A stretch of DNA of 44,467 nt, taken from Anaerococcus vaginalis. GTDB taxonomy: Bacteria > Bacillota > Clostridia > Tissierellales > Peptoniphilaceae. Where the stretch lies: positions 1-44,467 of the forward strand of contig JAGZMY010000015.1 of assembly GCA_018363915.1 (NCBI GenBank). Reading direction: 5' to 3'. Positions 1 through 9,056 of this stretch are shown piece after piece. Made by a program: the position numbers and the translations under genes. How positions within the stretch are numbered: position 1 is the stretch's first letter; each line of letters starts with the position of its first letter. A model generated the notes under the pieces. It ran no database searches. It had not been told where the DNA came from and worked only from the letters and a program-made list of their open reading frames with translations.

Positions 1-457
1 ATTCGTATCCTACTCTTTCTACCCAAGCTTTTTTGATGTCATTTGTTTCTTCTTCATCATCGCAATCATAGTAGAGAAGAGTCTTAATAGCATTAGCTCC
101 CATTTCCTTTGCCCTAAGTACGCTCATGAAGTTAATAAGTCTTGGAAGTCTTCCTTCATCGTATTCATCATAGCCTGTTTGCTCGTAACTTAGGATAAGG
201 CCTGCATTATTTGCCCTAGCTGCAATTCCTTTTTCTCCATAGATTGGGTCAAGTAGGATTGATGAGGCAAATGGTGTTAGCTCTTTTGAAACCAATTCCT
301 TGTAAGCTCCGATTCCTTCTACATTGTTAAGGTCAGGATTAGCTGCTCCTATCATTTTTTCCATTGATCCTCTTTGGTCTATCGCAAGAGCTGCTATGGC
401 TCCGTCGTCATTTACTAATTCTTTAAGATTTTCTAGTTTTTTTTGTGAGATTTTCAT
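1..457 (-). CDS. lacD: Tagatose 1,6-diphosphate aldolase, N-terminal part (cut by window edge)
   Basis: The minus strand reads an open frame from an ATG at 457 to the window edge, about 152 residues, beginning MKISQKKLENLKEL. It contains AIDQRGSMEKM and SSILLDPIYGEKG, typical of the class I tagatose-1,6-bisphosphate aldolase (LacD) family. This enzyme cleaves tagatose 1,6-bisphosphate to dihydroxyacetone phosphate and glyceraldehyde 3-phosphate, the last step of the tagatose-6-phosphate pathway. The Schiff-base lysine region lies beyond the window. The start codon overlaps the lacC stop by one base (TAATG), so the two are probably translationally coupled. It is the last gene of the lac operon visible here. 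The family call is firm; whether the gene is intact cannot be seen. Confidence 0.93.
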   Translation of the reverse strand, partial: MKISQKKLENLKELVNDDGAIAALAIDQRGSMEKMIGAANPDLNNVEGIGAYKELVSKELTPFASSILLDPIYGEKGIAARANNAGLILSYEQTGYDEYDEGRLPRLINFMSVLRAKEMGANAIKTLLYYDCDDEEETNDIKKAWVERVGYE

Positions 458-1383
458 TATACTTCCTCCACTTCGATTTCGTTAAAATATTTATCAAACT
501 TTTCTATTTCTATATGGGCGATTTCTTCTGTAAGAACATTTAATAGACCACAAGTCATAGAAGTCTTAATTATTTCTTCATCAGATTTTTCTTTATCTAT
601 TGCAAAAAGCGCCCCTGCAAGAGATGAATCTCCACTTCCTACTGGATTTATAGCTAAAACTTTTGGAACTTTAGCATTATAAATTTTATTTTTAATCTTG
701 ACAATCGCTCCATCTTTGCCCATGGATACAACTATATATGGAATATTTTTAAAGGGTTCTTCTTTTAATATTTCTTTTAAGTCTCCTTTTTCAATATTTC
801 TTCCTAATACGTATGATATTTCTGTTTCGTTTGGCTTGATGAGATCTGGCTTTTCTTCTGAATTAATGATATCTTTCAAAGTGTTCCCAGATGTATCTAT
901 TGATACAAATTTATTGTGCTTTTTAGCATACTTAATTATTTGCTTGTAAAAATCACTTGTAAGCCCTTTTGGAAGTGAGCCTGAAATATTTATTATATGG
1001 CAGCCTTCACTTATTTGATTGAGATTATTTATAAATTCTTCTTTCTCATCTATACTTATAGTTGGTCCTGCCTCGAGAATCTCTGTTTGTTTTCCTTCAT
1101 GAAGAATAGCTATACAATTTCTTGTATCGCCTTTAACTTTTACAAATCTTGTCTTTTGACCCCTTTTTTCTAAGTCTTCTTCTATAAATTCTCCAAGCTT
1201 CCCCCCTACAAATCCTGAATGTACAGGAGCTGCTCCTAATTCTTTCAATACATATCCCACATGAATTCCCTTACCACCAGCGTGTTTTTCTATATCGCTA
1301 GTTCTTGTAACATCGTCGATGTTGAACTTTTCTAATTGATAGGAAATATCTACAGAAGGATTCGCTGTTATCGTTAATATCAT
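457..1383 (-). CDS. lacC: Tagatose-6-phosphate kinase
   Basis: A PfkB-family sugar kinase of 308 residues. It phosphorylates tagatose 6-phosphate with ATP to the 1,6-bisphosphate, upstream of LacD. The N-terminal sugar-binding motif AGGKGIHVG lies at about residues 35-43. The C-terminal ATP/anion-hole motif NPVGSGDSSLAG is at about 246-257, with the catalytic Asp at about 252. I start at the ATG at 1383 (MILTITANPSVD) because AAAGGA sits seven bases upstream; an in-frame ATG at 1401 would put that ribosome site inside the gene. The 274-bp gap to lacG (1384-1657) is very AT-rich and shows no convincing terminator, so lacCD are probably read through from lacG, although an internal promoter cannot be excluded. 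1-Phosphofructokinase is the main alternative, made unlikely by the neighbours. Confidence 0.92.
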   Translation of the reverse strand: MILTITANPSVDISYQLEKFNIDDVTRTSDIEKHAGGKGIHVGYVLKELGAAPVHSGFVGGKLGEFIEEDLEKRGQKTRFVKVKGDTRNCIAILHEGKQTEILEAGPTISIDEKEEFINNLNQISEGCHIINISGSLPKGLTSDFYKQIIKYAKKHNKFVSIDTSGNTLKDIINSEEKPDLIKPNETEISYVLGRNIEKGDLKEILKEEPFKNIPYIVVSMGKDGAIVKIKNKIYNAKVPKVLAINPVGSGDSSLAGALFAIDKEKSDEEIIKTSMTCGLLNVLTEEIAHIEIEKFDKYFNEIEVEEV

Positions 1384-1657
1384 CCAAATATCCTTTCTCA
1401 ATTATTTAAGATTACAAAATACCTGGGATGCAATTAATTACTATATCCACATCATAGCCATAATGAATATAAGTATCTACATTAGTTCACTCTATTATTT
1501 CTCCCTAGTATTAAAAATTTTCCAGATTTTAAAAAAATTATTTCTTTATCTTTCACTTTAATATAATAAGTTTATAAAATTATAACGCTAAATATTTAAT
1601 AATATATTTAAATTCCTAAGATTATCTCAAACTATATCTAAGATAAACTTGATATTT

Positions 1658-3061
1658 CTACTTAAGTTCCTTTGTTTCAGCTAATTCTTTATACCAGTAA
1701 GCAGATTTTTTAGGAAATCTTTCTTGGCTATCAAAGTCTACATAGAAGAGCCCATATCTTTTTTCGTAACCATTAGACCATGAAAATACATCCATCAACG
1801 ACCATAAGAAGTATCCTCTTACGTCAGCTCCATCATCTATAGCATCACAGATTGCTTCGAAATGTTGTTTGATATAATCAATTCTAGCATCATCATATAC
1901 TGTTCCATCTTCAAATTTGTCTTTATATCCCAGTCCATTTTCTGTAATATATATTTTCTTATAGTTAGGATAGTCTCTTTTCACTCTCATTATCTGATCG
2001 TAAAGTCCTTTTGGATATATCATCCAGTCCCAGTCTGTTCTTGGAACATCTACATCAAACATTCTCTTACCAACTCCTTTGATTTGATAAACTGATCCAC
2101 CCTTTACACCTCTTCCGTTGTGAGTAATTTCAGTTTCTCCATCAAAGTGAGCCATCCAGTCACTCATATAGTAATTTATTCCCAAAAAGTCATTTAAGTC
2201 TTTTGCCTTAGATAGGGTTTCAATATCTTCATCCCTTATATCAAGACTACCACCATTTATCTCGAGGATGTGCTTTACTCCATCCATAGTTTTTTCTGAA
2301 TACTTACCAAGATAGGTTGCATCTAGGATAAATTTGTTGTGAATTATGTCCTCAAGCTCTGCTGCTCTTACATCTCTTTCATCTTCAGGATTATACGGAT
2401 ACTTTGTAGGTAGGGCATGAACTATTCCAATCTCTCCATTATAGCCTTTTTTCTTGTAGAAGAGAACAGCCTTGGCATGTGCTAGCATCATGTTATGATG
2501 AGATTGGAAGACTTTTCCCAGGTCATATTTTATTCCTGGAGGAAATTTTCCTACAAGATATTGACCATCTCCTATTGGTCCTATTTCATTAAAGGTAGTC
2601 CAATAATTTACTTCTTTAAATTCTTCGAAACAGAACTTAGCATAATCTACAAAATGCTCGATGGTTTCTCTATTTAAGAAATCTCCATTTGAGTGTAGGG
2701 TTTCTGGCGTATCAAAGTGATGAAGAGTAACAAAGGCTTCTACTCCCCTTTTCTTGCACTCAGCAAATACCCTATGGTAGAAGTCAACACCTTTTTGGTT
2801 AACTTCTCCAAAACCTTTAGGGAATATTCTAGACCATGCTATAGAGATTCTTATTCCATTTACACCGAACTCTTCAGCAAGTTTTAAGTCTACTGGATAT
2901 TTGTGATAAAAATCACTTGCAGGTTCAGCTGTGTACCAATAATTATCTTCAAGGTACTTATCCCAGGCCACTGGCCCTTTGCCATCAGTTTTTGTTGCGC
3001 CTTCGCATTGGTAGGCGGCTGTTGCGCCGCCGAATATAAAGTTTTCTGGTAATTTTCTCAT
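1658..3061 (-). CDS. lacG: 6-phospho-beta-galactosidase
   Basis: A GH1 glycosidase of 467 residues, the usual length. It hydrolyses lactose 6-phosphate, delivered by the LacEF PTS, to glucose and galactose 6-phosphate in the cytoplasm. The acid/base Glu lies in TFNEIGP (E159) and the nucleophile in ITENGLG (E374), positions almost identical to the known LacG enzymes. The phosphate-binding segment SWSNGYEKRYG near the C-terminus marks a 6-phospho-glycosidase rather than a plain beta-glucosidase. The start ATG overlaps the lacE stop by one base (TAATG), so translation is coupled. LacG next to lacE, with lacABCD present, fixes the substrate as lactose 6-phosphate. Confidence 0.96.
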   Translation of the reverse strand: MRKLPENFIFGGATAAYQCEGATKTDGKGPVAWDKYLEDNYWYTAEPASDFYHKYPVDLKLAEEFGVNGIRISIAWSRIFPKGFGEVNQKGVDFYHRVFAECKKRGVEAFVTLHHFDTPETLHSNGDFLNRETIEHFVDYAKFCFEEFKEVNYWTTFNEIGPIGDGQYLVGKFPPGIKYDLGKVFQSHHNMMLAHAKAVLFYKKKGYNGEIGIVHALPTKYPYNPEDERDVRAAELEDIIHNKFILDATYLGKYSEKTMDGVKHILEINGGSLDIRDEDIETLSKAKDLNDFLGINYYMSDWMAHFDGETEITHNGRGVKGGSVYQIKGVGKRMFDVDVPRTDWDWMIYPKGLYDQIMRVKRDYPNYKKIYITENGLGYKDKFEDGTVYDDARIDYIKQHFEAICDAIDDGADVRGYFLWSLMDVFSWSNGYEKRYGLFYVDFDSQERFPKKSAYWYKELAETKELK

Positions 3062-4785
3062 TATTTCATACTTTCTTTTACGAAATCAAGTGAAGCTTGC
3101 CCATCTCTTGAAAGTCCAATATATTGAGCTCCTTGGGTCTTCACTAGCTTGATTCCCAGTGGATCAGTTTCTTTTTTCATATCATCATAGTTTGAAGCTA
3201 CTTGTGGAGCAAGAATTACTAGGTCAAAATCTTCTAATATATCTCTATGAGCTCCGTAACTATCAGCTACTGCCGTAACATCTTCACCATATTCTGCTGC
3301 AGCTTCATTTAAAGCGTTAGCTAAAAGCCCACTTGTTCCTCCACCTGCACAAAGAACAAGTACATTAATAGGCTTATCACTAGCTACACTTTCTTTTACT
3401 TTAGTCTCTGTCTTTACTTCTTCTTTTGTATTTTCTTCTAAAATCTTATCAGCTTTTTCAGTATTAAAATTTGCCTTTACTTTTTCTTGTAGCTCGCTAG
3501 AACCATCAGCTTTTCCGCTTCTTTCTTCTTCTAATATTTGCTCATCATAAACCCTAAAGAAAGGATAGTATATTAGACTATCAACAATTAGAAGAACGAA
3601 AATTAAAATTATTGCCAAACCTTGGAAGTTAAGCCCTAAAAGCATACCTAAAGGTGCTGGAGTTGTCCAAGGAAGATTGGCTGTAAAGCTGTTCATTCCT
3701 AGAGTATCTACAAAAAATTTAAATATCCATACATTCACTATTGGAGCTAAAATAAATGGTACAAAAAAAACTGGGTTTAGTACTATTGGGGCACCGAATA
3801 GTATTGGTTCATTTACCCCAAAAAATGTTGGAACAACTGAAGCTCTTCCTACCACCTTATTTCTCTTAGATTTAGCTAAAAGCATAAACATAAACGGTAC
3901 TATTAAAGTAGCACCTGTACCACCAAGGGTTACTATAAACATTTGAGTACCAGATGTTATTACCTTATCTGCATGTTCTCCTGCTTGCATTAGACCTAGG
4001 TTGATTTCTGCATTTGAATACAAAACCGCTGCGATTGCTGGTTCTACAATAGATGGTCCGTGAATACCAACAAACCAGAAGAAGGCATAAGCTCCAAAGA
4101 TAATAGTTAAACCAAGATAACCGTCTGCTGCTTGGAAAAGTGGAGCTAGACCTAAACTTATTGACTCAGCCACACTTGTTGCTGAAATATTTCTAACTAT
4201 AATATCTACTAAATAAAGTAAAACCACAGATAGAGAAAAAGGAATTAGGTCAGTAAATACCCTGGAAATATTTGGCGGTACTTCTTTAGGCATCTTTATT
4301 GTAACGTTATTTCTAATACAAACCTTGTAAATATTTACTGTAACAAAAGCTGAAATGAAGGCTGTAATTAAACCCTTAGTTCCCATAAAGGCACTTAAAA
4401 ATCCACCCTCAGCTACTGGGTCTGATGAAAGAATCAAAAATCCAATCATAGCTGCAAGCATTGTTGACATAAAGTTTATTTGTTTAGTTTTCTCCATAGT
4501 CCTATTGACCATGTCAGTAAATGATTTGGCTGTTGTCCCTGCTACTAAGAAACCTAATATACCCATAGAATAATTGTAAGGCTTCATAAGCATATCTACA
4601 GTCTTATCACTCCAAACGATACCAAAAGCATTTGGTACAAAGGCTATAAGTATAAAAATACTCGAAAATAGTACAACTGGCATACCAGCTATAAATCCAT
4701 CTCTAATAGATCTAAGATAAATATTTCTAGATAATTTTTCAAAGAAAGGCTTGAGCTTTTCTATTTTTTCTACTAATTTTTCCAT
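3061..4785 (-). CDS. lacE: Lactose PTS transporter, enzyme IICB
   Basis: The membrane subunit of the lactose phosphotransferase system, 574 residues. It imports lactose and phosphorylates it to lactose 6-phosphate. The N-terminal 420 or so residues are the multi-spanning EIIC domain, with the substrate-region strings GIHGPSIVEP and GVNEPILFG. A charged linker (about 430-470, rich in Glu and Lys) leads to the EIIB domain, whose phosphorylated Cys is in VLVLCAGGGTSG (about C479). Length and domain order match LacE of staphylococci and lactococci. It lies three bases after lacF and overlaps lacG by one base. The EIIA function is supplied separately by LacF. Confidence 0.95.
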   Translation of the reverse strand: MEKLVEKIEKLKPFFEKLSRNIYLRSIRDGFIAGMPVVLFSSIFILIAFVPNAFGIVWSDKTVDMLMKPYNYSMGILGFLVAGTTAKSFTDMVNRTMEKTKQINFMSTMLAAMIGFLILSSDPVAEGGFLSAFMGTKGLITAFISAFVTVNIYKVCIRNNVTIKMPKEVPPNISRVFTDLIPFSLSVVLLYLVDIIVRNISATSVAESISLGLAPLFQAADGYLGLTIIFGAYAFFWFVGIHGPSIVEPAIAAVLYSNAEINLGLMQAGEHADKVITSGTQMFIVTLGGTGATLIVPFMFMLLAKSKRNKVVGRASVVPTFFGVNEPILFGAPIVLNPVFFVPFILAPIVNVWIFKFFVDTLGMNSFTANLPWTTPAPLGMLLGLNFQGLAIILIFVLLIVDSLIYYPFFRVYDEQILEEERSGKADGSSELQEKVKANFNTEKADKILEENTKEEVKTETKVKESVASDKPINVLVLCAGGGTSGLLANALNEAAAEYGEDVTAVADSYGAHRDILEDFDLVILAPQVASNYDDMKKETDPLGIKLVKTQGAQYIGLSRDGQASLDFVKESMK

Positions 4786-4788
4786 ATT

Positions 4789-5115
4789 CTACCTCTTCTT
4801 ATAAATCTCACATATATCATAGACAATATCTCTTAATAACATAGTTGTCATTAAATGATCTTGGGCATGAATCATAATTATTCCAATATCAAGATCTTTG
4901 CCTTGAGCGTCTAAAGCTAACATTTCTGTTTGCTTATTATGGGCAATATTTAAATTCTCTTGAGCACTTTCTACAAGACCTTCAATTTTATCAAATTCTC
5001 CATTTCTTGCACATTTTATAGCTTCTAATAGTGTACTTCTTGCATCTCCTGCATATGCTACGATTTCAAAACCAAGCATTCCTATATCTTTTCTTGACAT
5101 TTCTTTATCTGACAT
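4789..5115 (-). CDS. lacF: Lactose PTS enzyme IIA
   Basis: A small cytoplasmic phosphocarrier of 108 residues that passes phosphate from HPr to the EIIB domain of LacE. The active-site histidine is the first His of MIHAQDHLMT (H83). The rest is the usual all-helical, trimer-forming IIA-Lac fold, with the DxGxxMIHAQDHLM signature. The start at 5115 is supported by the GGAGG-type site upstream. It sits between lacB and lacE, separated from lacE by only three bases. A chitobiose/cellobiose IIA is a close relative, but the lac context decides. Confidence 0.95.
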   Translation of the reverse strand: MSDKEMSRKDIGMLGFEIVAYAGDARSTLLEAIKCARNGEFDKIEGLVESAQENLNIAHNKQTEMLALDAQGKDLDIGIIMIHAQDHLMTTMLLRDIVYDICEIYKKR

Positions 5116-5147
5116 ATTTTCCTCCCTTTTATATTTTTAAAAAATAT

Positions 5148-5678
5148 CTAATCGTGATATTCTCCTCTGTCCCATTTTTCCAAAAATTCATCAAAAAACT
5201 TCTCGTTAGCTACTTGACTTTTCTCATCATCCTTATACTTTTCCTCTATAGCCATAAGTTTCTCTATAATCTTTTCATTTTCATCACTTTTCTTATATTC
5301 TGCATTTATAAATGAATCAATTATTTCAAAGGCTAGATCTCTTCCTACTATCATTCCACCAAAAGATATTACATTGGCATTTAATTCTTCTTTAGCATAG
5401 ATTGCAGTCGCACAATCTCTTACCAAAGCACAACGAGTTCCAAAGGCTTTATTTACTGAAGTTGATATACCTACTCCCGTTCCGCAAAGTACTACACCTA
5501 GATCACAATCTCCACTTGCTACCAACTCTCCTACTTTCTTACCAAAGATAGGGTAATGGGTTCTTGTATTATCATAGGTTCCTACATCTACTACCTCGAA
5601 TCCTTGACTTTTGAGGTGATCAGATACTTCCATCTTTAAACTTGTAACTATATGGTCACATCCTAATGCTATTTTCAT
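5148..5678 (-). CDS. lacB: Galactose-6-phosphate isomerase subunit LacB
   Basis: An RpiB/LacAB-family sugar-phosphate isomerase subunit of 176 residues. With LacA it forms the hetero-oligomer that converts galactose 6-phosphate to tagatose 6-phosphate. It begins MKIALGCDHIVTSLK and has the phosphate-binding loop CGTGVGIS and the strand region GTRCALVRD typical of the family. A longer C-terminal tail ending EFLEKWDRGEYHD separates LacB from the shorter LacA. It starts ten bases after lacA ends and precedes lacF by 32 bases. Confidence 0.94.
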   Translation of the reverse strand: MKIALGCDHIVTSLKMEVSDHLKSQGFEVVDVGTYDNTRTHYPIFGKKVGELVASGDCDLGVVLCGTGVGISTSVNKAFGTRCALVRDCATAIYAKEELNANVISFGGMIVGRDLAFEIIDSFINAEYKKSDENEKIIEKLMAIEEKYKDDEKSQVANEKFFDEFLEKWDRGEYHD

Positions 5679-5688
5679 ATTTGCCCCC

Positions 5689-6141
5689 CTACATCATCTT
5701 ATTAAGCATATCAATTCTGATTTGGTGACGACCACCATCATATCCATGACTTAGGAAATTTCTTAAACAAGATTTTGCCAAGTCTTCTCCAACTATTCCA
5801 GATCCCATAACTAGTATTCTTGCTCCGTTATGTCTTTTTGTCATAAGAGCACTTCTCTCATCAGATACTTCTGCAGCAACCATTCCTTTATGCTTTGAAC
5901 ATGCTATATAGCTTCCTGCCCCATATCTATCAACAACTACTCCAACACTTGCATCATCATTTCCTGTAGTTAAGATTCCATCAACTTCTAAAAGCTTTTC
6001 ACAAACTGCCTTAGAACTATCCACAAAATCAAACCCATCCTCTGTCAAATCTTCATAATCGAAAGATAAATTCTCAAGTTCTTCGATTAGAGCATCCTTT
6101 AACCTTAACGCATTTTTATCGGAAGAAATATAAACTTTCAT
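5689..6141 (-). CDS. lacA: Galactose-6-phosphate isomerase subunit LacA
   Basis: The partner of LacB, 150 residues when started at the ATG at 6141 (MKVYISSDKNALRLK). AAAGGTGG lies six bases upstream of that ATG. The frame stays open to 6207, but that extension has no ribosome site and would add 22 unconserved residues. The protein is of RpiB type; its active-site loop here reads TGNDDASVGV rather than the CGTG of LacB, as is usual for LacA. It is the first gene of the lac operon, with a leader of roughly 280 nt. The isomerase works only as a LacAB complex, which fits the adjacent pair. Confidence 0.92.
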   Translation of the reverse strand: MKVYISSDKNALRLKDALIEELENLSFDYEDLTEDGFDFVDSSKAVCEKLLEVDGILTTGNDDASVGVVVDRYGAGSYIACSKHKGMVAAEVSDERSALMTKRHNGARILVMGSGIVGEDLAKSCLRNFLSHGYDGGRHQIRIDMLNKMM

Positions 6142-6381
6142 AATTACCACCTTTCTATTAAACCTTATTATCATTAAAATTTTTATAAATTTACATTTTA
6201 AATTCAAATATTCTTAAAATCATATATAAATTCTATTCCTATTTTTCTAATCTTATAAATTGTATTTACTACCATTTTCTTCTAAAAACCAAATCTTGGA
6301 AAACCATTTCTAGATATAACTAATTCTAATTTGTTAAAAATCACTTCTATAATAAAAGTAAAACTCACTCTCCCTTCTTTT

Positions 6382-6419
6382 TTTGTTTGAATTTGTTTTA
6401 TTTTTTTTGTTTTTGTTTG
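6382..6419 (-). promoter_or_regulatory. TGTTT-repeat tract, probable LacR operator region
   Basis: On the plus strand TGTTT recurs at about 6384, 6394, 6409 and 6415 within T-rich DNA; on the minus strand this reads as repeated CAAACAAAAA. The tract begins just downstream of the -10 box of the lac promoter, where a repressor would block initiation. DeoR-family sugar repressors such as LacR are known to bind TGTTT-like repeats. The assignment to this LacR is an inference. Confidence 0.5.
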
Positions 6420-6428
6420 CTTACCAGT

Positions 6429-6457
6429 ATAGTACAACACATTATTATATTTGTCAA
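6429..6457 (-). promoter_or_regulatory. lac operon promoter
   Basis: On the minus strand a perfect -35 box TTGACA (6457-6452) is followed after exactly 17 bp by TACTAT (6434-6429). Transcription would start near 6422, giving a leader of about 280 nt before lacA. The leader is AT-rich and I see no riboswitch or strong hairpin in it. Confidence 0.8.
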
Positions 6458-6480
6458 GAATTTAGGTTAAAAATATTTCA

Positions 6481-6520
6481 AATAAAAAATTCCTAGGCTA
6501 TTTTATCAATAACCTAGGAA
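6481..6520 (-). terminator. lacR terminator
   Basis: The stem TTCCTAGG/CCTAGGAA (6490-6520) is followed on the minus strand by TTTTTTATTT. It lies just past the lacR stop and upstream of the lac promoter, so lacR is a separate transcription unit from lacABFEGCD. Confidence 0.85.
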
Positions 6521-6530
6521 CTTATTTTGT

Positions 6531-7280
6531 TTAATTAATCAACTTAGTATAGCTCTCTATATTTTTTTTACAATTAGGTGATATCTTATCATCACTTATA
6601 ACATCAGCATTTTCTATATTATAAAAAGCATAAAAATCTTCCAAGCCAATCTTTGATGAGTCTGCAATTAGATAAGCCTTATTTGAGTTTTTTAATATCT
6701 TAGATTGAAGGATTCCTTCATCTACACTATAAGTATAGGCGAAAGAATCACAAATACCGTTTACTCCAATAAATGCCTTGCTAAATCTAATTTTTTCAAC
6801 AAAATCTATGGCAAGACTTCCAACAAAGGCCCCTGTACTCTTTCTAAACTCTCCCCCTATAAGAAAGACTTTAGCCCCTCTTATTTCCTTAATTTTTTCA
6901 AAAAGATATAAAGAATTTGTGTATATATTGCAGTTCTTATCGGTTATGTAAGTACTTACATATTCTATAGTTGTTCCTGCCCCAAGAAATATATTCTCAT
7001 CATTTCCTATAAGATGAGCTATAATTTTGGCAATATATTCTTTCTTATCCTTGTTCTTCAATATTTTCTCCTCATTAGAAAACTCCCTATGAAGAGATCT
7101 ATCCAGACTCTTTGCGCCTCCATGAACTCTAACAAGCTGATTTTGGCTTTCTAATTCCTTTAAGTCACGCCTTACCGTCATCTCTGTAACTTCAAGAATT
7201 TCACTCAATTTAGAAACTTGAACTACTCCATCATTCGCTAATTGAGATAAAATTATTTCATGTCTTTTTTCTTTTAACAT
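6531..7280 (-). CDS. lacR: Lactose operon repressor, DeoR family
   Basis: A DeoR-family regulator of 249 residues. The N-terminal winged helix-turn-helix includes the diagnostic EVTEMTVRRDLKELE (about 28-42). It is followed by the sugar-phosphate-sensing domain related to ribose-phosphate isomerases (FLGAGTTIEYV and IADSSKIG). LacR proteins repress lac operons until tagatose 6-phosphate accumulates. The gene lies directly upstream of the lac promoter in the same orientation and is separated from it by its own terminator. The ribosome site GAGGGAAAGG is unusually close to the ATG. Target and inducer are inferred from context. Confidence 0.88.
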   Translation of the reverse strand: MLKEKRHEIILSQLANDGVVQVSKLSEILEVTEMTVRRDLKELESQNQLVRVHGGAKSLDRSLHREFSNEEKILKNKDKKEYIAKIIAHLIGNDENIFLGAGTTIEYVSTYITDKNCNIYTNSLYLFEKIKEIRGAKVFLIGGEFRKSTGAFVGSLAIDFVEKIRFSKAFIGVNGICDSFAYTYSVDEGILQSKILKNSNKAYLIADSSKIGLEDFYAFYNIENADVISDDKISPNCKKNIESYTKLIN

Positions 7281-7912
7281 ACCTTTCCCTCTATATAATA
7301 TAAGTGACTGTCTTAATTCTATTAAATATTATTTCCATGATTTGTATTCCCTGCTTCTCTTGTTTATTTCTTTTCTATAAAAATAGATAAACAATTATTA
7401 ATACTAGAAAAATAAGTTTTTAATTTCCACATTATAAATCAGCTCATCCTAAAAATTAGGCTATATCCTTATCGATGTTCATATGAAAGTTGAGTTTATA
7501 ATGAGAACTGATTTAGAAAATCTTTATAATAAAGTCTTTACCTATCTAATCACTTATGTAGTATAAACAACTACAAAAATGCCTTATCATTTGAAATTTG
7601 ATAAAATGGACAAACTTGTAAACTATTCTTATTATTTTATCACTAATTATTAATAAAAACGCTAGTGCAAATACAATTAATATTATACCACCTAATAGAA
7701 AAACTTTATTTCAAGAAAGTATAATTTTTTATAAAAATCATATTTGGCTTAATACTATAGATTTATGGAATCAAAAAAAGAATTGATAACTCTTTATATT
7801 TTAAAAAATCTCTTACAAGAATTTTGATACTTTTTTTTATTATAATAAAATCGTCCAAAGAAACTTATAGTTCATTAGAAGACTAAAAAAGTGAAAAGTC
7901 AACTCATGTTTT
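7281..7912. other. Gene-poor AT-rich spacer between the CHR genes and lacR
   Basis: About 630 bp without a supported gene. A 27-codon frame on the plus strand near 7482-7565 has no ribosome site and no recognisable sequence. A weak GACT/AGTC inverted repeat at 7880-7899 lies past the CHR genes. I see no RNA gene, array or clean terminator. It may be decayed DNA, but nothing identifies the source. Confidence 0.4.
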
Positions 7913-8473
7913 TTACAATTTAAAAATAACACCAAAAACTGCACCCATTCCTATTATTAGTAGTGGATGGATTTTTTTGTATTTTCTTAATAAAAATAAA
8001 AATCCTAGGAACAAAACAAGTTGGATTATTTGAAATAAATCTAGAAAATTTCCTGTTTTTTCATATAATTTTACATTAAATAAGGAAATTATCATTACAT
8101 TTAACATCGCTCCCAAAATAAGTCCTGCTGTTGATGGTCTTATATATTCAAAAGCATTTTTTACTGTAAGAGATGTTTTAAATTTATCCAGAGATTTTGC
8201 TATTATTAAAATTATAATTATTGCAGGACTTATTAAAGAAATACTTGCAAGGATTGCTCCAGTAATTCCGTAGGCCCTATATCCTGCAAAGCTTGCAACA
8301 TTTATTCCTATTGCTCCGGGCGTTGATTCTGAAACGGCAATCATATCTAATAATTCTTCGCTTGTAAACCAATCGTAATTTTCTGCCATTTTTTGCAAAA
8401 ATGGAAAAGTTGCCATTCCTCCTCCAATTGCAAAAAGTCCAGTTTTGAAAAATTCCCACATCAACCTAAGCAT
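7913..8473 (-). CDS. Chromate transporter-type membrane protein, half-size subunit 2
   Basis: A CHR-family membrane protein of 186 residues, half the length of classical ChrA. The family motif FKTGLFAIGGGMATFPFL lies near the N-terminus, followed by ESTPGAIGINVASFAGYR; four to six hydrophobic segments follow. I start at the ATG at 8473 because GGAGG lies five bases upstream; the frame itself runs open to 8497. It overlaps the preceding CHR gene by eight bases, so the two are co-translated and probably form a heterodimer of oppositely oriented halves, as in other short-chain CHR pairs. Substrate: the family exports chromate in some bacteria, but in anaerobes without chromate exposure the real ion is unknown. 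Confidence 0.85.
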   Translation of the reverse strand: MLRLMWEFFKTGLFAIGGGMATFPFLQKMAENYDWFTSEELLDMIAVSESTPGAIGINVASFAGYRAYGITGAILASISLISPAIIIILIIAKSLDKFKTSLTVKNAFEYIRPSTAGLILGAMLNVMIISLFNVKLYEKTGNFLDLFQIIQLVLFLGFLFLLRKYKKIHPLLIIGMGAVFGVIFKL

Positions 8474-8999
8474 ATTTGCCTCCAAAAATAATTCCAAAAA
8501 TTCCGCAAGAAATCACTATAATAATTGGCGAAATAGAAAAAATTCCTATCGCAATAAAAGTTAATAAAAAAATTAAAATTTTTATTTTTGTATCAGCAGT
8601 TTTTTTGACCATATTTATTACAGTATTTAAAACTAGAGCTGAAACTGCAATTCTAATTCCAGCAAAGGCGTGTTTAATTAAAATTATATGAGAAAATGCT
8701 TTTAAAAAATTTGCAATTATTGTAATGATTATTATTGATGGAGTAATAAAACCAAGTGATGCAACAATTCCTCCAAGATTCCCTTTTCTTTTTCTCCCAC
8801 AAAAAGTCGAAGTATTTACAGCAATTATTCCTGGAGTTGTCTGCCCTATTGCGTAATAATCTAAAATTTCTTCTTCTGTAATCCATTTTCTTTTATCAAC
8901 CAATTCTCTTTGTAAAAGCGGAAGCATGGCGTAGCCTCCTCCAAAGGTAAAAGCTCCTATTTTAAAAAAAGTTATGTAAAGCTCAAATAATATTTTCAT
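8466..8999 (-). CDS. Chromate transporter-type membrane protein, half-size subunit 1
   Basis: The first of the two half-size CHR genes, 177 residues. It carries FKIGAFTFGGGYAMLPLLQRE near the N-terminus and the second family motif GQTTPGIIAVNTSTFCG, then hydrophobic segments to the C-terminus. The ATG at 8999 is preceded by AAAGGAG. An extended -10 box (TGC-TATAAT) lies just upstream at 9031-9023. Its last eight bases are shared with the next gene. Function follows the family only: anion export, possibly chromate, with the true substrate unproven. Confidence 0.86.
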   Translation of the reverse strand: MKILFELYITFFKIGAFTFGGGYAMLPLLQRELVDKRKWITEEEILDYYAIGQTTPGIIAVNTSTFCGRKRKGNLGGIVASLGFITPSIIIITIIANFLKAFSHIILIKHAFAGIRIAVSALVLNTVINMVKKTADTKIKILIFLLTFIAIGIFSISPIIIVISCGIFGIIFGGKYA

Positions 9000-9022
9000 T
9001 TTAAATTTCTCCTTTGTATTTT

Positions 9023-9031
9023 ATTATAGCA
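9023..9031 (-). promoter_or_regulatory. Extended -10 promoter of the CHR gene pair
   Basis: TG-C-TATAAT reads on the minus strand 24 bases before the first CHR start codon. No clear -35 box is seen at the expected distance, which is common with extended -10 elements. Confidence 0.5.
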
Positions 9032-9056
9032 CAAGGCAAAGGCCAGGCTAAATGTC

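Noticed and set aside
7482..7565. 27-codon frame starting MKVEFIMRTDLENLYNKVF
   Set aside because: No ribosome site, no recognisable sequence, and similar short frames are expected by chance in such DNA.
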